DNA from: Talpa occidentalis
Lineage: Eukaryota; Chordata; Mammalia; Eulipotyphla; Talpidae
DNA: 64,000 nucleotides
Direction of reading: 5' to 3'
Assembly (NCBI RefSeq): GCF_014898055.3
Contig: NW_023605083.1
Location: forward strand, 60,552,228-60,616,227
Shown: piece by piece, positions 46,881 to 59,113 of the stretch
Layout: every line of letters starts with the position of its first letter
How positions within the stretch are numbered: the first letter of the stretch is position 1
Position numbers and translations under genes: made by a program
Notes under the pieces: model-generated
Told to the model about the DNA's origin: nothing
The model's database searches: none
The model's input: the letters and a program-made list of their open reading frames with translations, nothing else

Positions 46881-47218
46881 AGGGAAACAACACATGTGCT
46901 ACATGCTTTCTGTTGCCCCTCCAGATTTGGGACTAGGGGTGCTTGAAAGGTGGGTGAACTTTGGTAACAATACCTGATTGGGGTATCCTAATATTTCCTC
47001 AATTAAAAATATTAAATAAATTGAAAAATTTTTTTAATTTACCAGGTATTTTCCTCTTACATTAAATTTTATTAATTTTACCTTCTGCCATTATGATTTG
47101 TGGTCATTATTGAGGCTATTTTATCAAGTCCATTAAAACAAGAACTCTGGATAAATTTTTTACATATAAAAACCTCATTAAGGTGATTTAATCTTTGTTC
47201 AACTTTAATCAATAGTAA
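46881..47218. other. unannotated sequence
   Basis: AT-rich. Nothing recognised. Confidence 0.45.
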
Positions 47219-47262
47219 GGTGTGTGTGGGTGTGGGTGTGGGTGGGTGGGTGTGGGTGTATA
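47219..47262 (+). repeat. G-rich TGTGGG microsatellite
   Basis: Interrupted tgtgggtgtgggtgggtggg repeat. The G-runs of three could support a G-quadruplex on this strand. Confidence 0.85.
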
Positions 47263-48004
47263 TGCTGTTATCAATATGAAGTTATGTTGACTATCTCTAC
47301 CTACAATATTTAGGTGTAATGTCATTACAAGAATATATAATTAATAGTTTTAGAGATGTTTAATTTCAGAAGAGCTTTTAATTTTTACCTCAGCAAGATT
47401 AAAATGGCAATCTCAAAGGGCTGAGATCAAAATACTTTGGTTTACTTTGTGCAGCTTCTTGGATTGATAAATCTAGAAAAGCACTTAGCACATATACTGA
47501 GATCTATGCCCAATTCCTTAAGAAGAGCTGAGCTCCTCATGGGCAGCAAGTATAATTCCCCTACAGGAAGCTACCACCCTGCCAGGAAGCCTTGCCACCT
47601 TGCCTCAGATGGTATTAAATAAATGCAGCTTTATTGACAGTCATAAACTTTTTTTACTTTTCTTTATACACTTCTCTGTGTGCATGGCTTTCTGAGTGTC
47701 TCAACTAAGAAAGTGACCATAAATAGTGTTGTCAACATTCGAAGAGTCAGGGAATCTTGAAGTATCCACTTTGGTTAACTTTGATCTTGTCACACTTCAT
47801 GTTCATTTGACCACACCCTTTCCAAGCCCTGACCATGGAGTGAAAATATTCAGTCTCATGCACCTCAGTGCTTCTGGCCTTCAATCTATTACTCCTGGGG
47901 TCAGATTACAGGATCTGCAACAGGAGCTGAGAGCAAACAGATTACAGGGAAGAGGCAAAAAGAGAGTCAGGGGAAAAATTGTGCTGGTATGTAGTGAGCA
48001 GTGT
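47263..48004. other. unannotated unique sequence
   Basis: Nothing recognised. Confidence 0.45.
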
Positions 48005-48128
48005 GTTTATTGAAGCTCCATGGAGGCAAGCAAATTCATCTATTTTATCCACTGTGGCATAACCTCACTCCTAGAACTTGGTCTTGCACCTAGCAGGCCC
48101 TCAATATACATTTTTCATAGACCTAATA
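48005..48128 (+). mobile_element. L2 3' end
   Basis: 'gaagctccatggaggcaagc', 'ttggtcttgcacctagcagg' and 'ccctcaatatacatttttc' are the last part of L2. Confidence 0.75.
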
Positions 48129-48134
48129 AAGGAT

Positions 48135-48462
48135 ATTTGAGAACCTACTACTCCACGAGTCCTGTGCTAATTACTTTTACTCATAATCTCCTTTAAGTGA
48201 ACCCCTCAAGCCATCTTTGTGATGTCGGTGGTATCATTCCTATTTTGCAAAGGACACTGAACTCTCATGACTACAGATAAGTTGTTGACAACTCTTCACA
48301 GTTTAGACATCATGGAGTAAAAGAGCTGACAGGGTAAAAGGGAACTTAGAGATGATTTAACCCAAACCTATCATTTTACTGATGGAGAAGTACCCACCAG
48401 GTGGCTGAAGTGACTTTGCCAAGGTCACATAGGTTTAGTTAGAGACTGAACCTGAACTCAGA
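48135..48462 (-). mobile_element. MIR-like fragments
   Basis: 'gcaaaggacactgaactctc' and 'gactttgccaaggtcacat' suggest one or two reversed MIR copies. Low identity. Confidence 0.55.
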
Positions 48463-49436
48463 TCCCCCACCTCAATCAAAATTTATTTAGTCTGCTTTGA
48501 TGCCTCTTGCTATTGCCATCACTGCCACATGTGGAAAGGTTTGGAAACACCAGTCAGTCATTCAAACACAAAGAAAACTAATTCTAAGTGATCTTTAAAC
48601 CATGCTCCACAATCACCATCCACACCAACTTCCAGCCCCATCAACCTGTGTGAATCTTGCCTGCCTACTCTGGCTGGCCTGTGCTCAGTTCTTGGCCCCT
48701 GAGACCTCAAGCCTTGTATATGGCCCTGAAAACTGTGCAACATCTGTACTTGGCAGATAAACATTTACCAAAGAACAGAACATGCTCTTTTTCTTGTTTT
48801 AACTTGACTCCATTGTTCACCAGATATATTTTTCTTTCTGTGAAGTGTAACTGAATAGTTTATGACAGGGTTTAACATTTAAACCTGCAACAGAAAGATC
48901 TTTCTTTGTCCCCGAACCCTTGACGGTTTGTCAAATAAAGTTTATGTAGTTGCTAAGAGCATCACTACATTATTAAGTAATTCCTCAGGTGACTTCTTTG
49001 TGTCCGTGCATGTTGCAGACAGCAGAACCAACAAGAGGAATGAGGGTCAAGAAGCAAAGGAAGGGGAATGTAAATAGGAGCTTGGGCTCTGTGGGCCCCA
49101 GTTCTTGCCACTCTGGAAGAATGCAACTAGATCCTTGAAGTGGGCAACTCAAGCTGTCGACCTCATTTCTTGGCACATGCCCACTTTGCATCGCAAATAA
49201 ACACTTTCCTTGTCCTCACTTATCTGTTTCTATGTTGGACTAAGAAAGTAAGATTGTCATTCAGAACTGTATCATTTGATTGTTTTTATGATGCATAACA
49301 TGAGATAGGGTTTTATTAAGCACAGGAGAAATAATGCAACAGACATTGGTTAATTGTGAATTCACACCCACATCATCTCTTGGCTGGACTGTTGGAAGTC
49401 TCCTGACCAGTTTTCCTACCTCCCTTGAGCCTCCCA
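48463..49436. other. unannotated unique sequence
   Basis: No gene. A 49.0-49.2 kb stretch ending 'gcaaataaacactttcc' might be an old LTR end, but I could not establish both ends. Confidence 0.4.
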
Positions 49437-49975
49437 AGCATCATCTCAGAGTGATCTTTGCAGACTAAAAATGTCATCATCTCTCTCTCTTGTTTAAAAC
49501 CCAAAAATGTCACATTAAAACCTACAGAATGAAGAACCAATTTATCAACATGGTAGATAGACAGCTGTTTGAAGACTTGATCACAACTTACCAGTCTGAT
49601 ATTCTCCATTCACACCACATAGTCTGCTCCAACAGTACCTGACAACTCTTTTTTCAATAAGACAGTTAACTAGTTTGCAAGGAGCTTGTGTCTTTTCTCT
49701 GCCTCATGATGTCCTAGTCACCTTTAAGACCCAGCATATAGGCCTTATCCTTTGGGATATTTTGAAAACTTCCCAGGTTGAGTTAGCCATGACTTCTTTC
49801 ATTATAACATTGATTACAATGAAACCTAGTTATCTGATTCTTTATCTGTCTACTGCTCTGGATTGTGAGTTCTTTAGAGGAGGTGACTATGTCTTACACT
49901 TATTTATCAGTGTAGTAATTATCAGAGTGCCTAGCAAAGAGTAAGAGTCTAAAAAAAATACTCATTAAATGAATA
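49437..49975 (+). mobile_element. L2 LINE 3' region
   Basis: L2 order is clear: 'catcatctcagagtgatctt', 'gtcacctttaagacccagc', 'ggattgtgagttctttagag', 'cagagtgcctagcaaagag' and 'actcattaaatgaatatttg'. Ancient, non-coding. Confidence 0.82.
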
Positions 49976-50928
49976 TTTGCTCTGATCAAAGCACTACTAA
50001 ATGCAATGAGGAATTTAGCCTTGCTAAATGCAAAGAGGAATGCAAAGATGGGTTATTCCAGGTCTGTCCTTAAGAAACTTAACCCTTCCTTAGGACAGCT
50101 ATTAACCACACTAATTTATAGATATTTTATACAAATACATTTTGGTGGCAAACTCTGATGTCATCCTGCTTGAACTGAGTTACATCTATGATTATCACAT
50201 CTATCATATCAGCACTGCTTGAGTTCTCCTTGAGAATTTCTGTTATTTAGATTGTCCTTTCTGGTAGACTCTTGAGACAAAGCACTATGTGTGTGTTCCA
50301 ACCAACACAAAACCATATTTTTTGCACATGGGTTTCCTGTGTTTCACTTTTGTAAAACAGTATATATTCTTAGTTGAAGCAAAATCAAATGTACACACTG
50401 ATTAAAATTTGACATATAAATCAAACAATTTTGTGGTATCACACATGCCAAATGGGAAATACTGACCTTCCAGGTACTTATCATATGCCTAGTCTTTAAC
50501 CTTGGAATGCATCCTACAGACAGTATAACAAAGGTATAGCAAAAAGAATTTAAAAGCATGTTGAACAAAGAAAAAGGAGGCTTGACGAAGGCTTCACAGA
50601 GAAGGGAAAGTCTGAACTTAATAGGGAAATGGAACTTACTATTAAACTACAAATAATTTAGAGTTGTATTTACAACATTTTTTGGTATTTCATTAAGGTG
50701 ACTATCACACAAGATTTTACCTAGAGCAATCTGGTGGTCTAACACATGCAAAATGAATGAGGAGTTAACGCATGCTATTTTAGATAATTAAATAGTACGT
50801 GAGGGAATCTTTATGAGGAGCCCAGTGCTGGTCCAGAGGTTTTAACTTGGATTTAGTTTCTGTGCTTAATAAGATAAAAATCCCAAGATTGATCTCAGTT
50901 GAGGGTGATAGAGATGAACAATAAAAAT
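49976..50928. other. unannotated unique sequence
   Basis: AT-rich. Nothing recognised. Confidence 0.45.
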
Positions 50929-51480
50929 GTTTTCAGGACAGGATACATGTTTTCCCAACAAACCATAACCCCATAAGGACAACATCAGACAAACCCAAGA
51001 CCTGAAGAACAGTCTACCTAATGAGTTCTTCTCAAACTCTCCAGGTCATCAGAAACAAAGAAAGTCTGAGATACTATCACAGACCAAAGAAGATATAACA
51101 AATACAACAGAGATCCTGAAAATGAATAAGAACATTAGGGAAAAGTCAGTGAAACACATATAAAGTGTAGCAATTACTTAATAATAAATAGTAACTAGTG
51201 CCTAATAGTAACTTACCAATGTTGGTTTCTTGGTTAAAACAAGTATAGTCCTGGGCCTCCCCTGGTGGAGCAGCGGTTGAGCACTGGGCTGCGAGGCTGC
51301 CCGCAGCCTCTGCAGTGCCGGTTCATTCCCCGGCCATGGGCGAGGGTCCCACAAAAAAAAAACAAGTATACTCCTGTGATGTAAGATGTTATCAGTCAAG
51401 TAAACCAGATAATAGTATCTAAACATGCTCTGTAGCATCTTTGTAACTTTTCTGTAAATCTAAAATTTTAAAATTAATTC
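50929..51480 (+). mobile_element. old L1M-type 3' end split by a short SINE
   Basis: 'aaggacaacatcagacaaac', 'gacctgaagaacagtctacc' and the terminal 'tttgtaacttttctgtaaat' fit an old L1M-like 3' UTR. A relative lies at 59.64-60.2 kb. The short SINE at 51.25 kb sits inside. Subfamily not certain. Confidence 0.6.
51254..51358 (+). mobile_element. short A-tailed SINE variant, copy 2
   Basis: It is the same short form as 42161-42276: head from ggcctcccctggtgg to gagggtcccac, followed directly by an A-tail, with no body, AATAAA tail or terminator. Target duplication aaaacaagtatagtcctg (51236-51253) / aaaacaagtatactcctg (51359-51376), one difference. It shares with copy 1 the B-box change (gttcattcc) and the g in 'aggctgcccgcagc'. 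Confidence 0.93.
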
Positions 51481-51539
51481 TCTCAAGCCTTGCTGAAAAC
51501 AGCTCAATGATAAAATCAACTTCCAGGAAATAGCTTTGC

Positions 51540-51645
51540 AAAGGAGAGCCATATAAATGGGCTAGTGTAAATATCACAAGTTCAAATCCATTCCAGGACC
51601 TTTCCAGTTAAATGACTTTAAATCTCTATGAGCCTCATTTTCTCC
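51540..51645 (+). mobile_element. MIR SINE core
   Basis: 'acaagttcaaatccattcc' and 'gagcctcattttctcccatg' form the MIR core. Confidence 0.7.
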
Positions 51646-51729
51646 CATGTAAAACTGGGTTAGCAATATTTGTTCTGCCAACCTACTTCAAAAGAAAGAG
51701 GGAAAAAAAGAGAAAGAAATATATGTTGT

Positions 51730-51905
51730 ATGCCAATTCCATGCCAGGAAGGCGGCTTACATATCTTCTTTAATCCTCACAACAGCAGACACGATAAAGT
51801 TCATTCTGCAGACTATGGAGACTCAAACAGGCTATGTTACTTGCCTAAGGTCATATTATTAGGAAGTGTGAAAGTCAGATCTTGCACACAAGTTCTCTAT
51901 CTCCT
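51730..51905 (-). mobile_element. MIR SINE, minus strand
   Basis: 'cttctttaatcctcacaaca', 'tatggagactcaaacaggct' and 'gttacttgcctaaggtcata' are reversed MIR. Confidence 0.8.
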
Positions 51906-52738
51906 GAGTTGTTCCCTGCTGCCTTCCTAGGTTGCCTCCTATGGAACATAAACACACATGCTTTCGAAAGCACCATGAAACTCTATACCCCTATGTGAAC
52001 ACTACTTCGAACACAAATGTCTGAGAGCCCAGTGGAGTGCCCACGCACAAACATCGGAAAAGATCTCTCACCATGTGCTATTACTGAATAAAGAGCTCCC
52101 CAATGAGACATGGGGTGCTTGAACAGCCTTCCAAGGCACCATGAGCCTGTGCCTCCTGTGAGCTCTCATGTTCCTCTTTCTAGGTCTTTGGGGGCTGCTC
52201 TGGGGAATACTCAGCCTGCCTTTTGGCAGCTTCACACACTCCTTTCTGCTACAGAGTACTTTATAACACAGGGGTCCAAGGCAGGAGTCTGAGAGGCGTA
52301 TTGGTAATGTGATGCGATAATAGTGTATCAAATTCAAATTGCCACTTCTGCCAAATGGAATTTAATTAAGCACAAAAGTGGGTTACTGCAATGAAATGCA
52401 CATGTGTTCTTTAAAGTCATGCGTGCCTTTGGGTATTTGGAAAATACCCTAAATGCATGTTATTACAGGAATCTTGTTATCAGCCAGAAAGAAAGCTTTA
52501 GATCCTAGGTATATGTTTTGAAATATGTGAGCATCTTGGAACTTTGGTGTTAGTGTATCAGTTTATCTGCATGAGATAAACTACATTTTGTGCCCAGGCC
52601 AAGTCATAATCTTCCCCCTCACTGATCAAGATACAACGGACTTTTCTAGTTTAAAGTTTCAGCTTTGCTTGCAAACCCAGACCATGCTCTCCAAAGATCT
52701 AGGCAACTAAGAGAGTTGCTATTATTATTTTCACCTTT
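51906..52738. other. unannotated unique sequence
   Basis: No gene. It ends at the target site of the full-length L1 (aataagggcattga, 52739-52752). Confidence 0.5.
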
Positions 52739-52766
52739 AATAAGGGCATTGAGGGAGGGGCGGAGC

Positions 52767-52777
52767 AACATGGCGGC
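52767..52777 (+). promoter_or_regulatory. YY1-like site
   Basis: aacatggcggc lies about 15 bases from the L1 start. Known human L1 promoters use a similar site to fix the start point; here this is by analogy. Confidence 0.7.
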
Positions 52778-53726
52778 GAGGAGACGCTGCGAGTAAGATC
52801 TCCCATTAAAAAAAGTGAATAGGGAGGAAAAGCGGCAGGTCCCAGTGAGAACCGGGACACGGAAGATAAACGGGTGACGCCAGCAAACTGCCCGAAGAAG
52901 AAAGTTGCCATAAAAGAGGACCAGAAGGGAGGGAAGCGCAGAACCCTGCTCCCCTCCCCCGCCCACAGAGGCGGCACTCTCCGACCCGCAGAGAGGAGGA
53001 AAACAACAAACCAAAACGGCCAACAAGAACAAACTACGCAGCAAGCGGGACTGGGAGTGGAAAGGAACTATTGCAGCCACCACACCCCGTGAACGGGAGC
53101 TGTGGAGAATTCTGCAGGATTCGCCACGGAGGTGAGCTCCAGGCGCCATTAAAGAGAGACCCCGCCCAGGAGGAGACCAGGACCAGCACACAGCCCCGGG
53201 CCGCCCGCCCTGTAAGCTTGCGCGGAAAAGCGGCGCGCTGGAAAAGCAGACGCGGAGCGGGATCGGGGATTGCACGGAAAGGCTGCGCGGAGCGGAAACT
53301 GGATCGCGGGGAAAAGCAGAGCGGTTGAAAAAGCAGTGCGGTTGAAAAGCAAACGCGGATCCGGATCAGATCGCAACTGCCCAGGTCCCCGCGCCTGTGA
53401 CCTAGGCTTGCGGGGAGACGCGCGGAGGCCCTCACCGTGTGAGCAGGAACCAGGCGCCCAGGCACGGGAGCGGGATTCAAAAGGCGCCATTCCCGTGCCA
53501 CTGAACTGGGCTACAGCCCGCGTCCTGGAACTGAGGGCTTTGGAACTGAGACTCGGGGCATGAAATTAGGGGCGTGCGTTCCCCACGACGGTGGGGCACA
53601 AGGCAGACACAGCACCCCAAAGCCGTTGAGGTGTACCCTACCATCCCTGCTCTGTTCCCTGTCCCACGGGGTGGATAATCAGCTCCCCAAGGGCTCTAGG
53701 AGAGATCTCTGGCACCACCTAGCGAC

Positions 53727-54187
53727 TTGAAACCAGCAGAGGCTCCTGAAGGAGCTAGTGGCCAGCTGGGGAGTTAGCCCACGCCGGGCCCCTTCCAACC
53801 AGTAGTCTGAGCCCACAGGGGGAGCGAGCACCCACAGCCGGGGCAGACCAGGCGCGCAGAAGAGTGTGCCTGAGACTGGACGCTCAGGGAGTGTGTCCCA
53901 CATCACCATTTTAGAACAGGGACATTTCTTCAGTAAAGACTACCTACAGAAGGCTTCCTCAGGAGCCAGAGGTGAGCGAGGGAAGTTCGCCCACGCCAGA
54001 CCCCCTCTGGCCTGCAGTCCAAGCCCAGAGGGGGAGCAGGAACCCACCGCCAGGGCAGACCAGGCGCACAGGGGAGTGTGTCCCCACATCGGCATTTTAA
54101 AACAGGGACCTTTCTCCAGTAAAAACTGCTTGAAACTGACAGATGACTCCTGGAGGAACCAGAGGGGAGCAGAGAAGCTCACCCAAG
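53727..54187 (+). repeat. diverged tandem repeats in the L1 5' UTR
   Basis: Unit 1 (about 53729-53950) and unit 2 (about 53951-54140) share the order gaggaaccagaggg-like, agttngcccacgcc, 'gggcagaccaggcgc' (53841, 54053) and a 'ttttanaacagggac' block (53909, 54095). The spacing of 186-222 bp varies because of indels, including about 26 bp extra in unit 1. A third unit begins at about 54141 and runs into ORF1. Confidence 0.7.
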
Positions 54188-55211
54188 ATGCCGGCCAGTC
54201 CCAACTACACAGTGTCCCAATGCATACGGCAAATTAGAAAACAGACAGTAGGGAGGAGAAGAACCACACGCAACCTAGCTACTCCCAAGGGAAAAAGCAC
54301 ACCACAAAAGAAAACCAGCCCCCAGATTGCAACGACAGTAACTTGGAAGAACTTCTGAGCCTTCCAGAAAGAGAATTTAAAATTGCCGTGATTAAAAAAC
54401 TGACAGAAGTCATAAAGGAAAACAATGATAAGGGAAAAATAATCAACGATCAGAAGAATGAAATTGAGTCCCTAAAGAGGGAAGTAAAAGAAATGCAGGA
54501 GATCAAAGAATTAATGGAAGAACTAAAGAATTCTGGGAAAAGCAATGAAAGCAGAATAGATGAAATGGAAGAACGAATAAGTTCTCTTGAAGACACAGAA
54601 ATAAAAAGAACCAAAACAGAAAAGGAAAGAGAAGTATGAAGGAAAAAGAACGAAGAAAGACTACGGGAACCATGTGACTCCATGAGGAAAGGAAATATAA
54701 GAGTTATAGGAATACCAGAAGGAGAGGAGAGAGAAGTAGGAACAGAGAAATTTTCAAAGAGATAATTGAAGAGAACTTCCCAAATGTGAAGAAGGAGCTG
54801 AAAATTGATATACAAGAAGCAAGAAGAACACCAAACTTCCACAACGAAAGGAAAAATACAGCAAGACACATAATAGTGAAGCTCCCAAGAATCCAGGACA
54901 AGGAAAAAATAATGAAGCTGGCAAGAGGGAAGAAACAGATAACATTCAAAGGAAAGCCAATCAGGCTGACATCAGACTTCTCCGAAGAAACACTACGGGC
55001 AAGGAGAGAGTGGAGGGACATAGTCAACAGACTCCAAGAAAACAGATGCCAACCAAGAATACTCTATCCCGCAAAGCTCTCCTTCCTCTATGAAGAAAGA
55101 ATATGGACCTTCTCAGACAAACAGAAACTCCGGAATTTCATTACAACTAAACCCCCACTCCAAAAAATACTACAAGGAGTCCTAAAGCCAGAACCTCAGA
55201 GGGATGAATAA
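54188..55211 (+). pseudogene. L1 ORF1: L1 ORF1 (nucleic-acid-binding chaperone), broken
   Basis: L1 ORF1p forms trimers, binds L1 RNA and is needed for retrotransposition. The ATG at 54188 opens a frame that is shifted by 54237. The next open part (54343-54639) has the coiled coil, with heptads of Leu/Ile/Met (for example IIKKLTEVIKENN-like text). A TGA stop lies at 54637-54639 and a one-base shift occurs near 54750-54760 (run ttttcaaagag). The last part (54786-55211) keeps the RRM-like and C-terminal domains, with ARRTPNFHNERKNTARHI and RLQENRCQPRILYPAK as landmarks. The total length is usual for L1, but it cannot be translated as one chain. Confidence 0.92.
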
Positions 55212-55285
55212 CAATGAAAGAAGGCCAAAAAAAAAAAAAAAAGGTTATTAAAAGAATAAATAAAATCAAAGGAAAGACAAACACA

Positions 55286-58200
55286 ATGGCAAATACAGAT
55301 GCTAACATATCAATATTAACTCTAAATGTAAATGGACTAAACTCTTCAATAAAAAGACACAGAGTTGCAGCCTGGATTAAGAAACAAAATCCAACCTTTT
55401 GCTGTCTCCAGGAAACACATTTAGCTACAAAAGATAAAAATAGGCTCAAAGTTAAAGGATGGAAAACAATCCTACAAGCAAATGGACCAAAAAAGAAAGC
55501 AGGAACAGCTATACTTATATCAGATAATACAGATTTCAAACTCAAAAAGATAAAAAGAGACCCCAATGGTCACTACATTATGATCAAGGGGACAATACTT
55601 CAAGAAGAAATAACACTCATTAACATATACTCACCAAACGAAGGAGCACCAAAATATATCAGACAACTGTTGTCCTCTCTGAAAACAGACATCAGAGAAA
55701 ACACATATGTAGTGGGAGACTTCAACACACCACTATCAACAATGGATAGATCAACAAGACAAAAAATAAGTAAAGAAACCAAAGCTCTAAATAAGGACCT
55801 AGAGCAATTGGGCTTAACAGACATCTATGAACACTAAACCCCAAAAAAATGGAGTACACATTTTTCTAAAGCGCACACGGATCATTCTCCAGGATCGATC
55901 ACATACTGGGGCACAAGACAAACATCAACAGATACACCAAGATTGAAATCATATCAACCATCTTTTCTGACCATGAAGGCATCAAACTAGAAATAAACCA
56001 TAAAAAGAAGGCAAGCAACTTTCCTACCTCATGGAGATTAAAAACCACACTACTGGAAGACCACTGGACTAATGAGGAGATCAAAGAAGAAATTAAAAAA
56101 TTCTTTGAATTGAACGACAAGGAGGACACCAATATCCTAAATGTATGGGATGCAGCAAAAGCAGTAATAAGAGGAAAATATATAGCAATAGAAGCTCACA
56201 TCAAGAAACAAGAAAGAACTCAAAGAAACAACCTAATCTCGAAGCTCAAAGATCTAGAAAAAGAACAACAAAAAAACCCCAAAACCAGTAGAAGAAAAGA
56301 AATAATAAAAACCAAAGCAGAAATAAATGAAATTGAAACTAAAAAAACAATCCAAAAGATCAATGAAACCAAGAGCTGGTTCTTTGAAAAAATCAATAAA
56401 ATAGACAAACCCCTAGCCAGGCTCACAAAGGAAAAAAGGGAGAAAGCACAAATAAACAGGATCATAAATGAAAGAGGAGAAATCACAACGGACACAGCAG
56501 AAATCAAAAGAATAATCAGTAACTACTATGAACAGTTATATGGAAACAAGTTTAACAATCTAGAGGAGATGGACAAATTCCTACAACTCTACAATCACCC
56601 AAAGCTAGATAAAGAAGAAATAGAACACCTAAACAGACCAATTACAAGCAGCGAAATTGAAATGGTAATCAAAAACCTCCCCAAAAACAAAAGCCCAGGA
56701 CCTGATGGATTTACAAATGAATTCTACCAAACATTCAGAGACGAATTAGTACCTATCCTTCACAAACTCTTCCAAAAAATTGAGAAGGAAGGGACAATAC
56801 CAAACACGTTCTATGAAGCCAACATTACACTAATACCAAAACCAAACAAGGACAACACAAAAAAGGAAAACTACAGGCCAATCTCCCTAATGAACACTGA
56901 TGCAAAAATCCTCAATAAAATTTTAGCTATCAGAATTCAACAATGTATCCATAAGATAATTCACCACGACCAAGTAGGATTCATTCCAGGGACACAAGGA
57001 TGGTTTAACATCCGAAAATCAATCAACGTTATCCAACACATCAACAAAAAGAAATATAAAAACCATATGATAATATCAATAGATGCTGAGAAAGCTTTCG
57101 ACAAAGTGCAACACCCATTCATGATAAAAGCCCTTGAAATTCTTGGGATACAAGGAACATACCTCAACATCATAAAGGCCATCTATGACAAGCCAACAGC
57201 CAGTATCATTCTCAATGGTGAAAAGCTGAAAGCAATTCCATTAAGATCTGGAACAAGACAAGGATGCCCACTCTCACCACTGCTTTTCAATATAATACTG
57301 GAAGTCCTAGCCAGAGCAATAAGACAAGAGAAAGACATCCAAGGAATCCAAATAGGAAAAGAGGAAGTCAAACTATCACTATTTGCAGATGATATGATAT
57401 TATACATAGAGAACCCCAAAAACTCCACAGAAAAACTAATTCAACTCATCAGTCTGTTCAGTAAAGTGGCAGGATACAAAATCAACACGCAAAAGTCAGT
57501 AGCCTTCCTATACACAAACAATAAATCTGAAGAAGAAGAAATCAAAAAAACCATCCCTTTTGTTATTGAAACAAAAAAAATCAAATATTTGGGAATAAAT
57601 CTAACAAAAGAGGTAAAGGACCTATACAAAGAAAACTATAAAACACTGTTAAAAGAAATAGAAGAAGACACAAAGAAATGGAAAGACATCCCCTGCTCAT
57701 GGATTGGAAGAATAAACATTATTAAAATGGCCATCCTTCCAAAAGCAATATACAGATTCAATGCTATTCCAATCAAAATTTCAATGTCATTCTTCAAAGA
57801 AATAGAACAATTATTGATGAAATTCATATGGAATCACAAAAAACCCCGAATAGCCAAAGCTCTCCTGAAAAAAAAAAGAAGGGAATGGAGGCATCACACT
57901 CCCAGACTTCAAACTATACTACAAAGCCATAATCATCAAAACTGCATGGTATTGGAACAAGAACAGACATACAGACCAATGGAATCGAATAGAAAATCCA
58001 GAAATAAACCCACAGATTTATGGTCAACTAATCTTTGACAAAGGAGCAAAGACTATGCATTGGAGCAAAGAAAGTTTGTTCAATAAATGGTGCTGGGAAA
58101 ACTGGGTCGCTACATGCAAAAGAATGAAGCTTGACCACTACCTCACACCATACACAAAAATCAACTCAAAATGGATTAAAGAACTAGACATAAGACCTGA

Positions 58201-59113
58201 AACCATAAAATACATAGAAGGAAATATAGGCGAAACACTACGTGATTTGCACATCAAAGACATCTTTACAGACACATCACCCAAAGCAGTGATAGTGAAG
58301 GCAAAGATAAACAGCTTGGACTACATCAAATTAAAGAGCTTCTGCACAGCAAAAGAGACAATAACAAAAACAAAGAGAAACCCCACCAACTGGGAGAACA
58401 TTTTTGCACCCAACACTAATGATAAAGGACTGATCACAAAAATCTGTAAAGAGCTGACGAGACTCAACAACAACAAAGAAAAGTATCCAGTCAAAAAATG
58501 GGCAGAAGAGCTAAAAAGAAACTTCTCTGAAGAGGAAATGCAAATGGCCAACAGGCATATGAAAAAATGTTCAACATCACTTGTCATCAGGGAAATGCAA
58601 ATCAAAACTACCATGAGATACCATCTTACACCAGTGAGAATGGCACATATTAAAAAAACTAGCAACAACAAATGTTGGCGAGGGTGTGGAGAAAAAGGAA
58701 CTCTTCTGCACTGTTGGTGGGAGTGCAAACTGGTCCAACCACTATGGAAAGCTGTGTGGAGATTTCTGGACCTACTAAACATAAAACTTCCATATGATCC
58801 AGCAATTCCACTCCTAGGTATTTACCCAAAAGACACAGAAACATCAATTCCAAAGAGCACCTGCACCCCTATGTTTACAGCAGCACTGTTTACAATAGCT
58901 AAGCTTTGGAAACAACCCAAATGCCCAAAAATAGATGACCGGATCAAGAAGATGTGGTACATATATACCATGGAATATTACTCAGCATTCAAAAAAGATA
59001 AACACATGCAATTTGCAGCAACATGGATGGCGCTGGAAGGGATCATGCTCAGCGAAATAAGCCAAAAAGAAAAAGAAAAATACCGGATGGTCTCACTCAT
59101 AACAGGAATCTAG
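55286..59113 (+). pseudogene. L1 ORF2: L1 ORF2 (endonuclease and reverse transcriptase), broken
   Basis: The ATG at 55286 starts MANTDANISILTLNVNG. The endonuclease keeps Glu43 (QETHL) and Asp145/Asn147 (GDFNT) of the catalytic set. The Ser-Asp-His block (SDHEG) is present at 55966-55980. After TAA 55835-55837 the frame shifts by about 55850, and a second stop TAA (55867-55869) follows. The long open part 56110-58038 holds the RT with FADDM at 57382-57396. An A10 run at 57868-57877 shifts the frame. The C-terminal part keeps the Cys-rich motif [18 protein letters not shown] (58673-58726), ending at 59113. Every domain is present, so only small lesions separate it from an intact protein. Confidence 0.95.

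Larger units (their letters stand above)
52753..54187 (+). promoter_or_regulatory. L1 5' UTR / internal promoter region
   Basis: GC- and CpG-rich, unlike the rest of the window. It starts with gggaggggcggagcaaca and carries the aacatggcggc word (YY1-like) at 52767-52777, as in other mammalian L1 promoters. From 53.73 to 54.19 kb there are two diverged tandem units and a partial third. Long open frames on the minus strand (52646-53275, 53034-53501) reflect high GC or an antisense product. I do not call them genes. Confidence 0.85.

Noticed and set aside
56110..58038. 642-codon frame as a stand-alone RT gene
   Set aside because: It is the middle of L1 ORF2, bounded by lesions on both sides. 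The first Met is internal.
58055..59113. 352-codon frame as a separate gene
   Set aside because: It is the ORF2 C-terminal region after a frameshift in an A-run. The Met is internal.
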